Source of the DNA: Tetrapisispora phaffii CBS 4417
Taxonomy: Eukaryota; Ascomycota; Saccharomycetes; Saccharomycetales; Saccharomycetaceae
DNA length: 64,000 nt
NCBI RefSeq assembly: GCF_000236905.1
Contig: NC_016528.1
Location: 382,001 to 446,000, forward strand
Direction of reading: 5' to 3'
In this document: positions 10,497-21,840 of the stretch, piece by piece
How positions within the stretch are numbered: the stretch's first letter is position 1
Layout of the letters: every line of letters starts with the position of its first letter
The notes under the pieces: generated by a model
Told to the model about the DNA's origin: nothing
What the model saw: the letters and a program-made list of their open reading frames with translations, nothing else
The model's database searches: none
Made by a program: the position numbers and the translations under genes

Positions 10497-11207
10497 TTAA
10501 GCTTTTAAAGAAGAAGCTCTTCTCTTTCTGGTTTCAGCCTTTTCAGCTTTTCTTTCAGCCAGTCTCTTAGCTAATAGTTGAGCGTATTCGGCAGCAGCTT
10601 CTCTTTGAGCTTGAGCGTTTCTGATCTTCAAAGACTTTTGGTATCTCTTTCTCTGTAATCTTTGTGGAGTGACTAATCTTTGGATCTTTGGAGCCTTAGT
10701 GTAAGTCTCTTCACCCTTGGTGACTTCTCTTCTGATAACAAAATCACGGACATCATCTTCCTTGGTCAAACCAAAGAACTTTCTAATGTTGTTAGCTCTC
10801 TTTGGACCTAATCTCTTTGGAACAGTGGCATCAGTGACACCTTCTAGTTCTTGTTCACCTTTCTTGGTGATGACTAAAGATAGGACAGCTAAATCTGGGC
10901 CAACAATAGCACCTCTGACCGACTTTCTCTTTCTTTCACCGCTTCTTCTTGGTCTGTAACAAGAAACACCTTTAGTCAAAAGTAACTTAACTCTAGTTGG
11001 TAATAAGACACCTTGTTTCATTGGGAAACCTTGTTTGTCGTTACCACCGGAGATTTTGAAGGTGTAGCCTTTGAATTCGTCACCGACGGACTCACCATCG
11101 ACTTCCTGACCGATTCTCTTGTCGTAGAAGACACGGATACGGTGTTCATCATCGATTTCGACGGTCTTTTGGGTACCGTTAACTGGGTAGGCAATGTTCA
11201 ACTTCAT
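10497..11207 (-). CDS. RPS6: 40S ribosomal protein eS6 (Rps6), intronless
   Basis: eS6 is a small-subunit ribosomal protein phosphorylated on its C-terminal serines downstream of TORC1. The 236-residue product has the same length as yeast Rps6. It begins [14 protein letters not shown], contains [21 protein letters not shown], and ends in the basic tail with the phospho-site RRRASSL written here as KRRASSLKA. Both S. cerevisiae copies carry an intron just after the first codons. Here the ATG runs straight into the body and no acceptor lies just upstream, so the intron is absent. Rap1-like sites lie upstream at 11286-11296 and 11743-11756. Confidence 0.98.
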   Translation of the reverse strand: MKLNIAYPVNGTQKTVEIDDEHRIRVFYDKRIGQEVDGESVGDEFKGYTFKISGGNDKQGFPMKQGVLLPTRVKLLLTKGVSCYRPRRSGERKRKSVRGAIVGPDLAVLSLVITKKGEQELEGVTDATVPKRLGPKRANNIRKFFGLTKEDDVRDFVIRREVTKGEETYTKAPKIQRLVTPQRLQRKRYQKSLKIRNAQAQREAAAEYAQLLAKRLAERKAEKAETRKRRASSLKA

Positions 11208-11285
11208 TATGCAACTGATGTATGTACGGTTTCTTATATTATTGTCTGAAAAATACCAAGAACGAGAATCAATTGGCTACGAGCA

Positions 11286-11296
11286 AGTACGGGTGT
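11286..11296 (-). promoter_or_regulatory. Rap1-like site, RPS6 promoter (proximal)
   Basis: Read on the minus strand this is ACACCCGTACT, close to the Rap1 core ACACCCRYACA. It lies about 80 bases before the RPS6 start, which is closer than usual. Confidence 0.45.
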
Positions 11297-11742
11297 GACT
11301 ACATATTTATATATATGTAAGTGCATGGAAGATTGGAATATAGTATAAGCATATACAATGCATTGTGATAGCTAATTGCTCGCATTGCAATGGCAAAAGT
11401 GTACACACATAGTTATTATTGATGATTGAGTAGGTAAGTATAATAATAATGTATGGCACTGGTTCCAAGAAGTTAGAAATTTGAGTAACATATTGGGATG
11501 CCTCCGCGCCGACGGGTAACGTTAAAGCCATTAAAAATCATTGAAAAATTCATGAAACTTTTCACAAATAGAAACAAATGGGTGAAAACAAGCTGAGAGT
11601 CATCGCGAATTTGTTTTTCACTGTAGCACATAATATGCCGTACAGCGCGGGCGTGAATTGTTTTTCTTCTCACTCTGAGTTCTCGTTACGAAACATTGAA
11701 ATTTTCTTATTTTTGTTTCTTCTAAAAAATAAAGTAAACCCG

Positions 11743-11756
11743 TAATGTCTGGGTGT
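11743..11756 (-). promoter_or_regulatory. Rap1-like site, RPS6 promoter (distal)
   Basis: The minus-strand reading ACACCCAGACATTA agrees with the Rap1 consensus at the CCC core and the ACAT half. It lies about 535 bases upstream of RPS6, a plausible distance for a ribosomal protein promoter. Confidence 0.55.
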
Positions 11757-11865
11757 TGTGTCAAGTGACTGTCGCAGATGCCAGTTTTATAGTCCGCTGA
11801 CATCCCCAAGGTTAAGAAAAGACCAACCTCTGCAAAGCACACTTCATATTAAGACTTTGTGTTGG

Positions 11866-11873
11866 TTACCCGG
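11866..11873 (+). promoter_or_regulatory. Reb1-type site in the RPS6/YDC1 divergent region
   Basis: TTACCCGG contains the Reb1 core TTACCCG. It lies at the left edge of the GC-rich block and could act as a nucleosome-free-region boundary. Confidence 0.45.
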
Positions 11874-12516
11874 CCGCACATTCGATCGCCAGCGTTACCA
11901 AGACGTCGGGAAGTAGAGCTCAGCGAAGCCAGTGGATGGTGGATGCTTTACGTTGCTGGATGCCCCCATCAAGCAGGGCGGGTAAAAATGGGCCGGGGTG
12001 GCCGTGGGAGAAAGAGAGAGGGCGGCGTGGGATATCTGGTCAGTATTGGTATTATTGCACCACGCCTTTAATCTTGATAGTGTGGAATATACTCAACTTT
12101 TGGGGAAACGGGGTCTTTACAGTGTGCTTTCCCTTCTGGTCAGGCAAGGTCAAACTTGCGATATTATAGACGTTAGTCAACTGGCAGTAGCCAGAACAGG
12201 TATAGATTAATCGAAACTTTTGGTTTAGTTATACCTATAGTGCTCAAATCGATAGATCCATGAATTCCTGTATTTGGTAATTCCTGGGTCCATTGCAACC
12301 TAAAAAAATACACTCATCATACCTTAATCTACTTGTATAAGACCTCTATATACACACACATATATATATATAGGTGTGTATGCATCTATATTCTTATGGT
12401 GTTACACTTCCATCTTACTTAAAGCCATCTTTCTGTGTTCATGGCGACTTTTTATAAGTTCTTATAATGCTCCCAAACACACTCAATACACAGATATATA
12501 CTACTACTTTTTAAAC

Positions 12517-13470
12517 ATGGTTCATTTAATTTGGCCATATCCAGACACCCCAATTCAAGGTATTTGGGGTAATGTTACTGCTACGATCGATTGGTGTGAA
12601 GAAAATTATGTCGTTAGTAAATATATAGCCGAATGGTCAAACACCTTATCAAATATTACTTATTTCATTACTGCTTTATATGCTACTTATAGTGCCTACA
12701 AGAACAACTTAGAGAGAAGATTCATTCTAATTGGCATTGGATTCGCTATCGTTGGATTTGGTTCGTGGTTGTTTCATATGACTTTGCTTTACCATTTTCA
12801 GCTACTAGACGAGTTGCCAATGATTTATGCGACTACTATTCCAACTTGGAGTATGGTTTGCGAATTCTATGAATGCAAACATATGAAGGACAGAGACTTT
12901 AAAAGGTTTTCAACAAAGATTCAATGGTATGTAGGATCAATCATCACATTGGCATCGCTGGTAATCACAGTAGTCTATGTCATTATTAGAAACCCGCTAA
13001 TCCATGAATTTGCTTATGCTTTTTTCACTGGGTTGGTGGTGATATTTGCAGGTTTATTATGTCACAGTTACGTTTCCGATCCAAGATCAAAGAGAAATTT
13101 AACCTACTGTATGGGCCTAGGTATCGTTTTATTCGCTACAGGTTTCGTTGCTTGGCAATTGGATGTTAATTTCTGTCCATTTTGGACAAATATAAGAAGG
13201 TCGTATTTACAGTTACCATTGGGTGTCTTCTTGGAGCTACATGCTTGGTGGCATGTATTTACAGGTCTCGGTGTATATTATTACGTCATCTTCCTTCAAT
13301 ATTTAAGAATCATCACGAGTAACTCCCAGGATAGGTTTCAGTTCATTTGGAGATGGAAAATCATTCCGGAAGTAATCAATAAGGACAATGCAATCAACAC
13401 ACCATACTCATTGGAGTTCTTGGGAAATTACGTGGATCCAGCCGAATTCTCTGAAGAAACACAAACTTAA
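12517..13470 (+). CDS. YDC1: Alkaline ceramidase (Ydc1/Ypc1 family)
   Basis: This ER membrane enzyme of the alkaline ceramidase family cleaves dihydroceramide or phytoceramide to a long-chain base and fatty acid. The ATG at 12517 is the first in its frame and gives 317 residues, the length of S. cerevisiae Ydc1. Family signatures are the N-terminal IDWCEENYVVSKYIAEWSNT, the metal-ligand region GSWLFHMTLLYHFQLLDELPM, and the C-terminal LHAWWHVFTGLG with two more histidines. About seven membrane spans are expected. YDC1 (YPL087W) and YPC1 (YBR183W) are duplication paralogues, and with a single copy visible I cannot decide between them. Confidence 0.93.
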   Translation: MVHLIWPYPDTPIQGIWGNVTATIDWCEENYVVSKYIAEWSNTLSNITYFITALYATYSAYKNNLERRFILIGIGFAIVGFGSWLFHMTLLYHFQLLDELPMIYATTIPTWSMVCEFYECKHMKDRDFKRFSTKIQWYVGSIITLASLVITVVYVIIRNPLIHEFAYAFFTGLVVIFAGLLCHSYVSDPRSKRNLTYCMGLGIVLFATGFVAWQLDVNFCPFWTNIRRSYLQLPLGVFLELHAWWHVFTGLGVYYYVIFLQYLRIITSNSQDRFQFIWRWKIIPEVINKDNAINTPYSLEFLGNYVDPAEFSEETQT

Positions 13471-14105
13471 TCCATTATATAATACATTCATTCATTCATC
13501 CAGCACCACTTCGTGAAGTTTTTAACATATACAATATACACATTCACTCATTTGATACTTTTAACACCCTGATGTAAATACACATACACCTATATAATCT
13601 GATAGTAAATATAAAATAAAGCTAGTGAGAACTGTTCCATTCTTAATCGCACTTTTCGGCTGTTATATATAATTGCAATAACGATAATATACTCTCTTCA
13701 TTCAAGCAATTGAGATGTTGGTGAACTTTTGACGTTGTTTGTACGGTTCAAGCTGCAAAATAAAGTTGGAAATGGTTGTTTTATGCGTTGTTTTCTTACA
13801 TCTGTAGTATTATTTTCATGGAACGTTAACTATATAAAGATATATTTATTGTGAATAGGAATTTAAAGAAAGAAAAAAAAACATAAAAGTGAATAAATTC
13901 TTTTCTACAATTTTTAGTATATTTATTGATATAAATATATATTTGGTAGGTCTAAGTTCACTCTTTCTTATTGTTCTTGGATTTCGTTGACGAAACAGCT
14001 TTGCATAAGGTCGAAAACTATATAGTTTTTGACAAACCATTTTACAGATAAGAACCAAGATTACATAGGTTTACACTGTTTCAGTGGACCATTAGATATT
14101 GAAAC
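13471..14105. other. Intergenic region YDC1-SEC16
   Basis: This is the 3' flank of the ceramidase gene and the SEC16 promoter. It is AT-rich with no recognised motif. ELP3, found here in S. cerevisiae, is absent. Confidence 0.55.
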
Positions 14106-17100
14106 ATGGCGAAAAAGAAACAGCAGAAGAAGAAGGTCAAGCAAAAGGCTAAGAAGCCACAACAGAATCCCAACCTAGATACAGTTGCAGGTCAGATGGT
14201 TGCAGGTCAGCACGACAATGTGGAAACGTCACAAGAAGTTGGTGACGGTGTTGAGATGGAAGACCACAACGAGAATACCGTGGAAGAGGTTTTGGAAACT
14301 GCATTAAACGTTGCATCGGAATTGGGTAAGGAAGAGACAACTGCTCAAGTTGGCTTGCCCTTGGAACAAGTTATAGAACCGGTAATTGAAGAGAATTTCA
14401 TAGAACAGCAACCTATTCCAGAATTTCCAATACATATTGATGAGCCTGTTCAGCAGTATACCGAGGAAGCACAACAAAACTTTGCTCAAGATTCAGTTGA
14501 TTTTTCAGAAGTTCTCATGGAACGTACTCACACCGCTGTGGTCGAGGAACCTGGGTTGTCTCCGATCAAAGAATACATAGCGGAGCCTGCATTGGAAGAA
14601 CAAGAACTACAACCAGAAACATTTCAAAATAATATCGAAGAAACTGCACAGTATACCCAAACGGGGAATACTGAGTTGGAGCCAGAACTAGCCACAGAAT
14701 TGACTCAAGATATTCGAGCTGTTCAAGACTACGTAACAGAACAAACGGATATACCTTATCTACCGGAAAATGAAGAGATTATTGAAGAAGTCGTTCAACC
14801 AGTAGAATTACAATCTGCAGAGATCAATCAAAAACCGATCTTCACTGAAGAAATTGGAAAAAGTAACGAATTTGCAAGCATATCGATTGATAATGATGCT
14901 TTGGGAAATGATTCAAATTTGGCTCAAGGGGAAACCAATATATCACATAGCAATGAGAACCTTTCAGAACAGGATATTCCACCGTCAACAGATCTAATTG
15001 AGCATCCCACTCAGAATGCTGACCTTACATCAGAAAATCTCGAAAGGGATATTGTAAATGTTCATTCACAATCAAGTATTGGTGTGGTTAGAGTAGAATC
15101 TGCTGATGAGATACCTGCTTCATTAGGAGATAGCCAATTTACACATGAAACCTCAATAAAAAATAATGAAGAAATTATTACCTTTGAGGAAAATCTATCG
15201 GAAAACGATGCTGATAATTTTTTCACAGTTATGGCAAAATCACAAGAGGATGAATTACTTGAGCCCCAATTATCAGAACAGTTGAATGAAAACGATCTTC
15301 AAAAGGTGGAACCAGATTTACATGTTCCTGAACCTGAACCTGCAGTAGTTAATAATGACCCACTTTCTTTCTTAATTGAAGAAGATGATGATTTCTTAGA
15401 TGATGATGACGATGAAAATGATAAAGAAAAAGAAGACGACACTGAAAACATTAATGAGATTGAAAATCATGATGTTGATACCAATAATACTAATATAACT
15501 CATACTAATAACAAAAATAATATTGATTTGTTATCGGATGATGATAGTTTAATAAGTTCGGATGAAGAAATTGAATTGGATTTTCAAAATATAGCAAAAC
15601 CTCTGACTGAAGAAACTACCGAAACAACTGCTCTTCCAAGCAAATATATTCCAACAGCAAATACTAGTACGTCAGCTATTACTTTGCCTGTGAGTCAGAA
15701 ATATGAACCGAGGATTAAAACTGTTAAACAAGCATCAATAACTAAATTGGAGATTCCAGGAATCAATGCAGCAGGTATCGTTCCTCCAAAACCAAATTTT
15801 CAAAGGGATATCTCTAACGATATTGCATCTAATAGCCCTTCATCTACTGTAACTAAAAAATTGAATGATGAGAAGAAAAAATCAGATGCGTATGATTTTC
15901 CAATGGATCTGGTTGGTAGTACCATTCAAAAAGGTCACGCTAAACCAGTTTCACTACCTACACCTCAATTATCAGATATGAATTCTGTAGCAATTCCACT
16001 TAACCGCAACCCCTCCAGCAATCATACTATTAACACAGGCTCTAAAATTCATTTACGTACAACATCCAAAGGCACAATACCTCCTAATCCATATGCGATA
16101 TCAACTCAGATGAAGGCTCCTATCAATCAATATGTTCCATCATTAGACAGTTTAAATACTTCAGCAATCCCTCAAAAACAGCCTAGAATGTATGCTCCCA
16201 ATGTTGTTAATGCACAAGCACCGCCAGTCACAAATATTGTACCAAAGGTTAATGTACCACTGATCGTTAATCCACAAGCTCCGCTAGTTGCAAACCCCCC
16301 ACAAGGAATGTATGCTCCTCAAATGGTCAATGCTCAAGCTTCACCAATTACAAGTCCACTTCAAGCAACGTATGCTCCTCCGTTTGTTAAATCTCAAGAA
16401 CCTGATGTAGTTATTGGAAAATACGCACCAGTTCAGAATCTTGCACCAAGTAATAATGTAGTCAATGCTAATATACATCAACCTCAACAATTCACATTTC
16501 CAGCAAAAAATGACATGGATAATCAAGAGAAAATTAATGACCTAGCCATACCAATAGCTGGGCGTCAGACTAGAAAGAAATCTATTAGTCGTTCGGGTGC
16601 TGATATGTACAATCCTATTAAAACAAAGGGAAAAATCAGATACTCTTTGTCAGGAAGAAGTCAATCAGGGATTCAAGTTGAAGAGAATAATATCAATATG
16701 CAACAATCATATTTACCTTATGTTCCAACCACACAGGCTGCGAATGCGACCTCATTTTCGGCATCTAGATATTCTAATGAGCCTCAGCTGAAACCGGAAG
16801 AAAATGTGGCACTACTAGGTAGGCAATTTCCTTTATTTAAGTGGGGACCATCCAGAAAGATATCATATGGTGTACCACCTGCAATTAACCAAAGCTCCTA
16901 TATGATGAATACTATTAGCAATGAGATGACAATCAATATAATTGAAACTGAAGAAATGATAAAACCTGATCAGTTGTTAAACTCGTTTATTGGTCCATTG
17001 TTTAAAGGCAAGACAAAGGAGAAGGATATTTCAAAATGGATTAACGATATTACTAATAATATAGCTAATCAATTCACTTCTGATGAGATACTTGTGTATA

Positions 17101-20100
17101 AATTATTAGATTTGAAACTTTCCTCAAAAAGGTCGATGAAAGATGTTGCTGAATTATTATACACTAATCGTAGCAGTTTAGGGATTGTATCCAGAACACA
17201 GGTTAATGAACCATTTGAGTTTAATTCACATAAGCTAGGTGCCAATTCCCAGAAGACGATTGCTGATCAACTTCAAACAGGGCAACATCATGAAGCCTTA
17301 TCATTTGCATTGAAGGAAAAAGATTCTACAATGGCTCTATTAATTGCAAGCATGATGGGTAAAGATAGAATTACTCAGGTTGTAAAACAATATTTTACAG
17401 AAGAATATGGAGATAGTTCGAGTGGTATCTTATTATCTTTATTGTTTCAAGTGTTTGTAGGAAATCCCTCCGATGCAGTTGCAAGTTTATATAATGATCA
17501 GTTAAAATCTTCATGGGCTATCAATAATTGGCAATTACTTGTTTCCTCTATTTTGAATAATATAGGTTCAACTGACAGTAATGAACAAGTTCTTCACAAT
17601 AGTGATCTTCCAATCAACGTCATTGAATTCTTAATCGAATTTGGTATATTCTTAAATGGAAAACAACTTGAATTGGCTTCGCATATTCTTTTCATTATTG
17701 TGAACATGCCTTTGAACTCTAAGCCAATTACCAATACTTCAAATGTTGTATTTAATTATATCGGAACTTCTACTACTGCTCAGAGTTCAATATGGTCCGA
17801 AATTTATGAATTTCTATACTCTAAAGATCCAAAGCATAGATTTTTTTATGATATATTACCACAGAAATTATATCATGCAACAATTTTGTATGAAAGCGGC
17901 CAAGTTCCATTAGCTACAAAATATGCAGATTCGCTTTTGGCCTCATTAAAAATTTTGTCAAAAAAAGACCCTATGTATATTAATTTAAATGCCCACCTCC
18001 AAGATTTAAATAATTCAATGAGTTCAAGCAGTAGTTGGTTAGGAAAGCCTAAATTTAGTAGCGTCTGGGATCAACTCGATAAATCATTCAATAGATATAT
18101 TGGAGGGGACGATGATTCGTCACTACACCAAAATGGGGAGAAGAAAATATTTGATCGCTTTACCCCAGTAAATTCAAGAAATTCATCAACCTTAGATCTT
18201 ACGCAGCCAACATTTACACCGTATCAGAACAAACTAAATCCTATTTCAAAAATAGAATCTATATCAATTGGCGAAATGGTTAGACACGGGAGAACAAGCT
18301 CTTTGAAAACTAATGTTTTAATGAATGATAATTATTTACCTCATTCACAATCAAGGGATGTTCAACATGAGCATGCAGCTCATGTTTCTTCCCAAAATCC
18401 AGCTCAACAAATGAAAATACCTAACTTGAATAATGATTTATCATTAAGTAAAGTAAGTAATGATCAATCTTCAAAATCTAAACAAGTGAGCATTGATGGA
18501 TTAAATAATTCTCCGCCACCAAAAATGAATTCTCAATATGATGGATCTGAGAGACAAACACCACAAGATATTCCACTGAAAAATTTGGACGGAAATGCCT
18601 CTTTCAAGCCACCATTGAATAGGGCATATAGTGATACAAATAGCTCAATACAATCAACTCATTCCTCAGCACATTTATCTACATTTGATGTTAAAACGGC
18701 AATTGTCACTGCAAGATCTGAATCTCAAGAAGCTTACACGAAGGTTAACCAAGCGTTAAGCGACGTTTCTAAGAGCTCGACATTGGTTCTTGATAGAAAC
18801 AATTTGGACTTAAATGGTACAGGTATGATTTCTTCAATTCATACTTCAACTAAATATGACGTGATAGCAGCAACTTCAACAAATACTACTGATGAACTAA
18901 GAAATGTACAGAACCCTATTGAGAGTTCGTTGGTAAATAATGAAATGCCACAAAATTCAGAAATTATGCAGGGAAATGATAAATCGACTATATCAAAACC
19001 AATTTTATCACCACCACTTAAACAACTGACCCCATCCAATAATACTATTGAAAATATAGTCCCTCAATCAGTATCCAAACCAGTAATGGCAAATTCTTAT
19101 ATTCCATCTAATTCTCTAGTACCTAATAGCACTGCTGATACCGTTTTAGCCAAACAGAATCTCCCTTCAGCCGATATGAATACTGCTTCATTCGGGGGAT
19201 ATGCACCAACATATGATCATGGTATTAAAAGAGAAGGAAATAAAAAATTCTCGCCAATTAAAAATGATTCAAATACGTTTTTGAAAGAAGCTAATAACAC
19301 AAGTAATTACGCTAATTTTGAAGAACGGAAAAGCTCAGCTCCTAATCCTGTAACCGTTTCCATGGAGTCCACAAAGAAAAAGCAATATAGATTCACATCT
19401 GTTTCCGATGCTACTATAACTAATATTGATTCCATACCTCAAAGAATTAGAAGTAGATTTGAACCAATTCAAGAATCAGAAGTTTTAACCGAAGCTTTAT
19501 TTGAACCCGTTATTAAGATTTCGAATAATTTGAACTTTAAGCCACGTTCATCGATTGTTAGTGAAGAAATGCCTCTGTATGAAGACGATGTTGAGGACGA
19601 ATCAGATGATGAAGGTGAGCAACAGTTACCAGATGCTAAATTAAAAGAAGAGTCATCTAGGAACGAAGCAAGGGAGCAAAGCGAGCTAGCCGAAAAGAAT
19701 TTCAAGAAGGTCGCTGAATCTGAAAACTGCAGAGATAAAGATCAAGTTGGTTCATCTGGTTGGTTCACGTGGTTAAAGAAAGATCCGAATGCAAAGAAAC
19801 CAATAAAGGCTAAATTAGGAAACAAAAAGTCTAACTTTTACTATGATGAGGAACTAAAACGTTGGATAACGAAGAACGCTACTGAAGAAGAAAAGCAACA
19901 AATAACTGCACCTCCTCCACCTCCACCAATGAGTAAAAAAAGAACGTAGAACCTCTTTTACAACCATCATTGAACAGTAGTGCTGCTCTCCATGATAATA
20001 ATAATAATGTATCGAATACTCCGAATAATAATCATGCAATGGGCTTAAACCCTGCTAACACAGATAAACCAGTATCTGCCAAACCATTTACTTCACCACC

Positions 20101-20230
20101 AGGTATTAATTTAACTGGTAGAAAAGCAAGTGGTTTAGATGATTTATTGACTCTAGGTGCTGGTACTCCAAGTTCAAGAAGAAAAAAGAAACCAGGAAGG
20201 GGATATGTAAATGTTTTAGAAAAACATTAA
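14106..20230 (+). CDS. SEC16: COPII scaffold Sec16, with an apparent frameshift near the 3' end
   Basis: Sec16 is the large peripheral scaffold of ER exit sites that binds Sec23, Sec24, Sec31 and Sar1. The main frame encodes 1947 residues and stops at 19949. It has an acidic, disordered N-part and a region of repeated YAPP/NAQ-like motifs around residues 695-760. The helical central conserved domain runs from about 915 to 1300, and a conserved C-terminal block contains GWFTWLKKDPNAKKPIKAKLG. The frame one base back is open from 19937 to 20230 and encodes a basic tail (KASGLDDLLTLG, KKKPGRGYVNVLEKH) typical of a Sec16 C-terminus. The switch falls in an A7 run at 19935-19941. One extra A would join the frames, so this is either a sequencing indel or a real truncation. 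It precedes SEN54 as in the YPL085-YPL083 block. Confidence 0.93.
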
Positions 20231-20445
20231 GGTGTTACGTTAAACTACAAAAAAACATACAAAAAAGGCTTATATTTATTTGATCATGTACTTATTTACC
20301 ATGTATCCTACGATAAAAATCAGACTGATTTCATTGATTTATGTAATATGTTTATGTTTATGTTTATATTTCATAAAATAAGTAATAGTATTACATTTGA
20401 CTATAAATATGCTATATAACCTAGAATTTTATTCCATTATCTGTA
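20231..20445. other. Convergent SEC16/SEN54 spacer with ARS-consensus-like repeats
   Basis: Two overlapping GTTTATGTTTA matches near 20350-20366 agree at 10 of 11 positions with the S. cerevisiae ARS core WTTTAYRTTTW. A convergent spacer is a common place for origins, but the species' origin motif is unknown, so this is only a weak candidate. Confidence 0.2.
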
Positions 20446-21840
20446 TCATTTATTAAGTTTCGAGTTAGGGACATACCAAATATTTTCCTTTCCGAAATCA
20501 GCTTCACCAATTTTTATAAAACTTATTATACCATTATCTATAACTGCTATTAGAATGTTTCTGTAGCCATGTTTTAATCTCAATATCTGTTGAATATTTG
20601 TATTATAAGAACTTATAGGTCTCTTCACTTTTTTTTGCTTTACTGAATTTAAACTCGAATTTACCTGTTTAGCTTTATAATGTGATTTCAGTAAATAATC
20701 TTCACGGGGGATATTACATGTATAAGAATTTCTTTCCCAGAAGTTTGTATCTTCTGAATTATTAAGAAATTCAAACTTGTAATCCAGTGAATCAAATAAA
20801 TCATCAAGCTCCTTCTTTGAAGGAAAATGTTGCTTTGGGTCATTTTTATTCATAACCATTATTTGATAATCCGGCAATCCTGGACTCTTTTTTTTATAAT
20901 TTGACTGTGGTTTCCATACATCAAAGGAAATTTTTTGCTTATTATGTAATGTGGGTTTTCTGTTATATTTAATTCTTTGTGAATATAGTTCAGACTTATT
21001 TTTCGGCACATTTTGGCAATTAATTAAAGTTTGCAAACCATTATATATCATTGAGTTGGATAAATATTTGAATATTTTGAAATTGTAACTACTGAAGAAC
21101 ACCATTTTTCTTAACATTTTGGACGTATCTGTAAATAATCTATCTGTAAAAGATAATAAATTTATAACATTAAAATATCCAGTCCATTTATTCAATGTTG
21201 ATGGGAAGAAAGAAGTAGGATCAGGTACCTGCATTTTTTTCAAATTAACTATGTAACCCAATCTCTTCAGGTAACCGTATACAAAAAACTCATTTATTTC
21301 AACTTGAGATTCGAAAAATGTATAAATATCTTCGATTGATAGTGGAACGATATCCATATCATCTTCAGTAGTCATAGAATTATGATACTCAGAACATAAA
21401 AATGGTGTAATAGTACCTCTCTCTGCCAGATAGACAAATTCTAAGAAGTTTAACCAACATCTACTTTGTTTATCAACTTTCCCAACTGTTTGCAAAAAAT
21501 TTCCCTTTGCATGTAAAATAAATGCAGAATGAAGTTCGGGAACTAAGAAAGCTTTACTTTGGTTTTTAATTGTAGAGCCTCTTATTGAATTGTAAAGTGT
21601 ATCGAACATCGCCTTTCGTACTTGAAACAATCTGCCTTCTTGTATAATCGTACCATCTGGTTCGTAGTCCTTTTCACCTCTCTTTGGTAGAGTCTTAAGA
21701 GAGTTTTTTTTTGATAGTTTGGCCAATTGTGACCAATCCTGGATTACCTCATCCTCTTCTAATTCGGAAGTAGCTCCATCTGTTTCTTTATTAAGTTTAT
21801 TGTGTGTATATTTTATGGGAGATCCATTTCTTTTTTCCAT
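20446..21840 (-). CDS. SEN54: tRNA-splicing endonuclease subunit Sen54
   Basis: Sen54 is a structural subunit of the four-part tRNA splicing endonuclease, which in yeast sits on the mitochondrial outer surface. The 464-residue product is close to the 467-residue S. cerevisiae protein. The N-terminal Sen54-type domain is clear: a DEVIQDWSQLAKL segment near residues 28-40, then GRLFQVRKAMFD and the KGNFLQTVGKVD..CWLNFLEFVYLAERG region near 113-145. The C-terminal part carries the nuclease-like fold without catalytic residues, as expected. It is convergent with SEC16. BRO1, found between them in S. cerevisiae, is missing. Confidence 0.92.
   Translation of the reverse strand: MEKRNGSPIKYTHNKLNKETDGATSELEEDEVIQDWSQLAKLSKKNSLKTLPKRGEKDYEPDGTIIQEGRLFQVRKAMFDTLYNSIRGSTIKNQSKAFLVPELHSAFILHAKGNFLQTVGKVDKQSRCWLNFLEFVYLAERGTITPFLCSEYHNSMTTEDDMDIVPLSIEDIYTFFESQVEINEFFVYGYLKRLGYIVNLKKMQVPDPTSFFPSTLNKWTGYFNVINLLSFTDRLFTDTSKMLRKMVFFSSYNFKIFKYLSNSMIYNGLQTLINCQNVPKNKSELYSQRIKYNRKPTLHNKQKISFDVWKPQSNYKKKSPGLPDYQIMVMNKNDPKQHFPSKKELDDLFDSLDYKFEFLNNSEDTNFWERNSYTCNIPREDYLLKSHYKAKQVNSSLNSVKQKKVKRPISSYNTNIQQILRLKHGYRNILIAVIDNGIISFIKIGEADFGKENIWYVPNSKLNK

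Larger units (their letters stand above)
11208..12516. other. Divergent promoter region RPS6 / YDC1 with GC-rich block
   Basis: This 1.3 kb divergent region holds Rap1-like sites for RPS6, a Reb1-type site and a GC-rich block at about 11861-12040. By hand count the block is about 60% GC in an otherwise AT-rich window. RLM1/SMP1, which lies here in S. cerevisiae, is missing, and I saw no remnant of its MADS box. Small overlapping frames in the GC block look like by-products of composition. Confidence 0.6.

Noticed and set aside
11859..12210. Three overlapping frames of 70-77 codons in the GC-rich block
   Set aside because: Long frames arise easily in GC-rich DNA because stop codons are rare there. 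No frame has a family signature.
12376..12516. N-terminal extension of the ceramidase
   Set aside because: The upstream in-frame codon is GTG, there is no in-frame ATG before 12517, and the 317-residue form matches the family length exactly.
13846..14058. 70-codon minus-strand frame before SEC16
   Set aside because: Basic and hydrophobic but with no recognisable family, and it lies across the SEC16 promoter.
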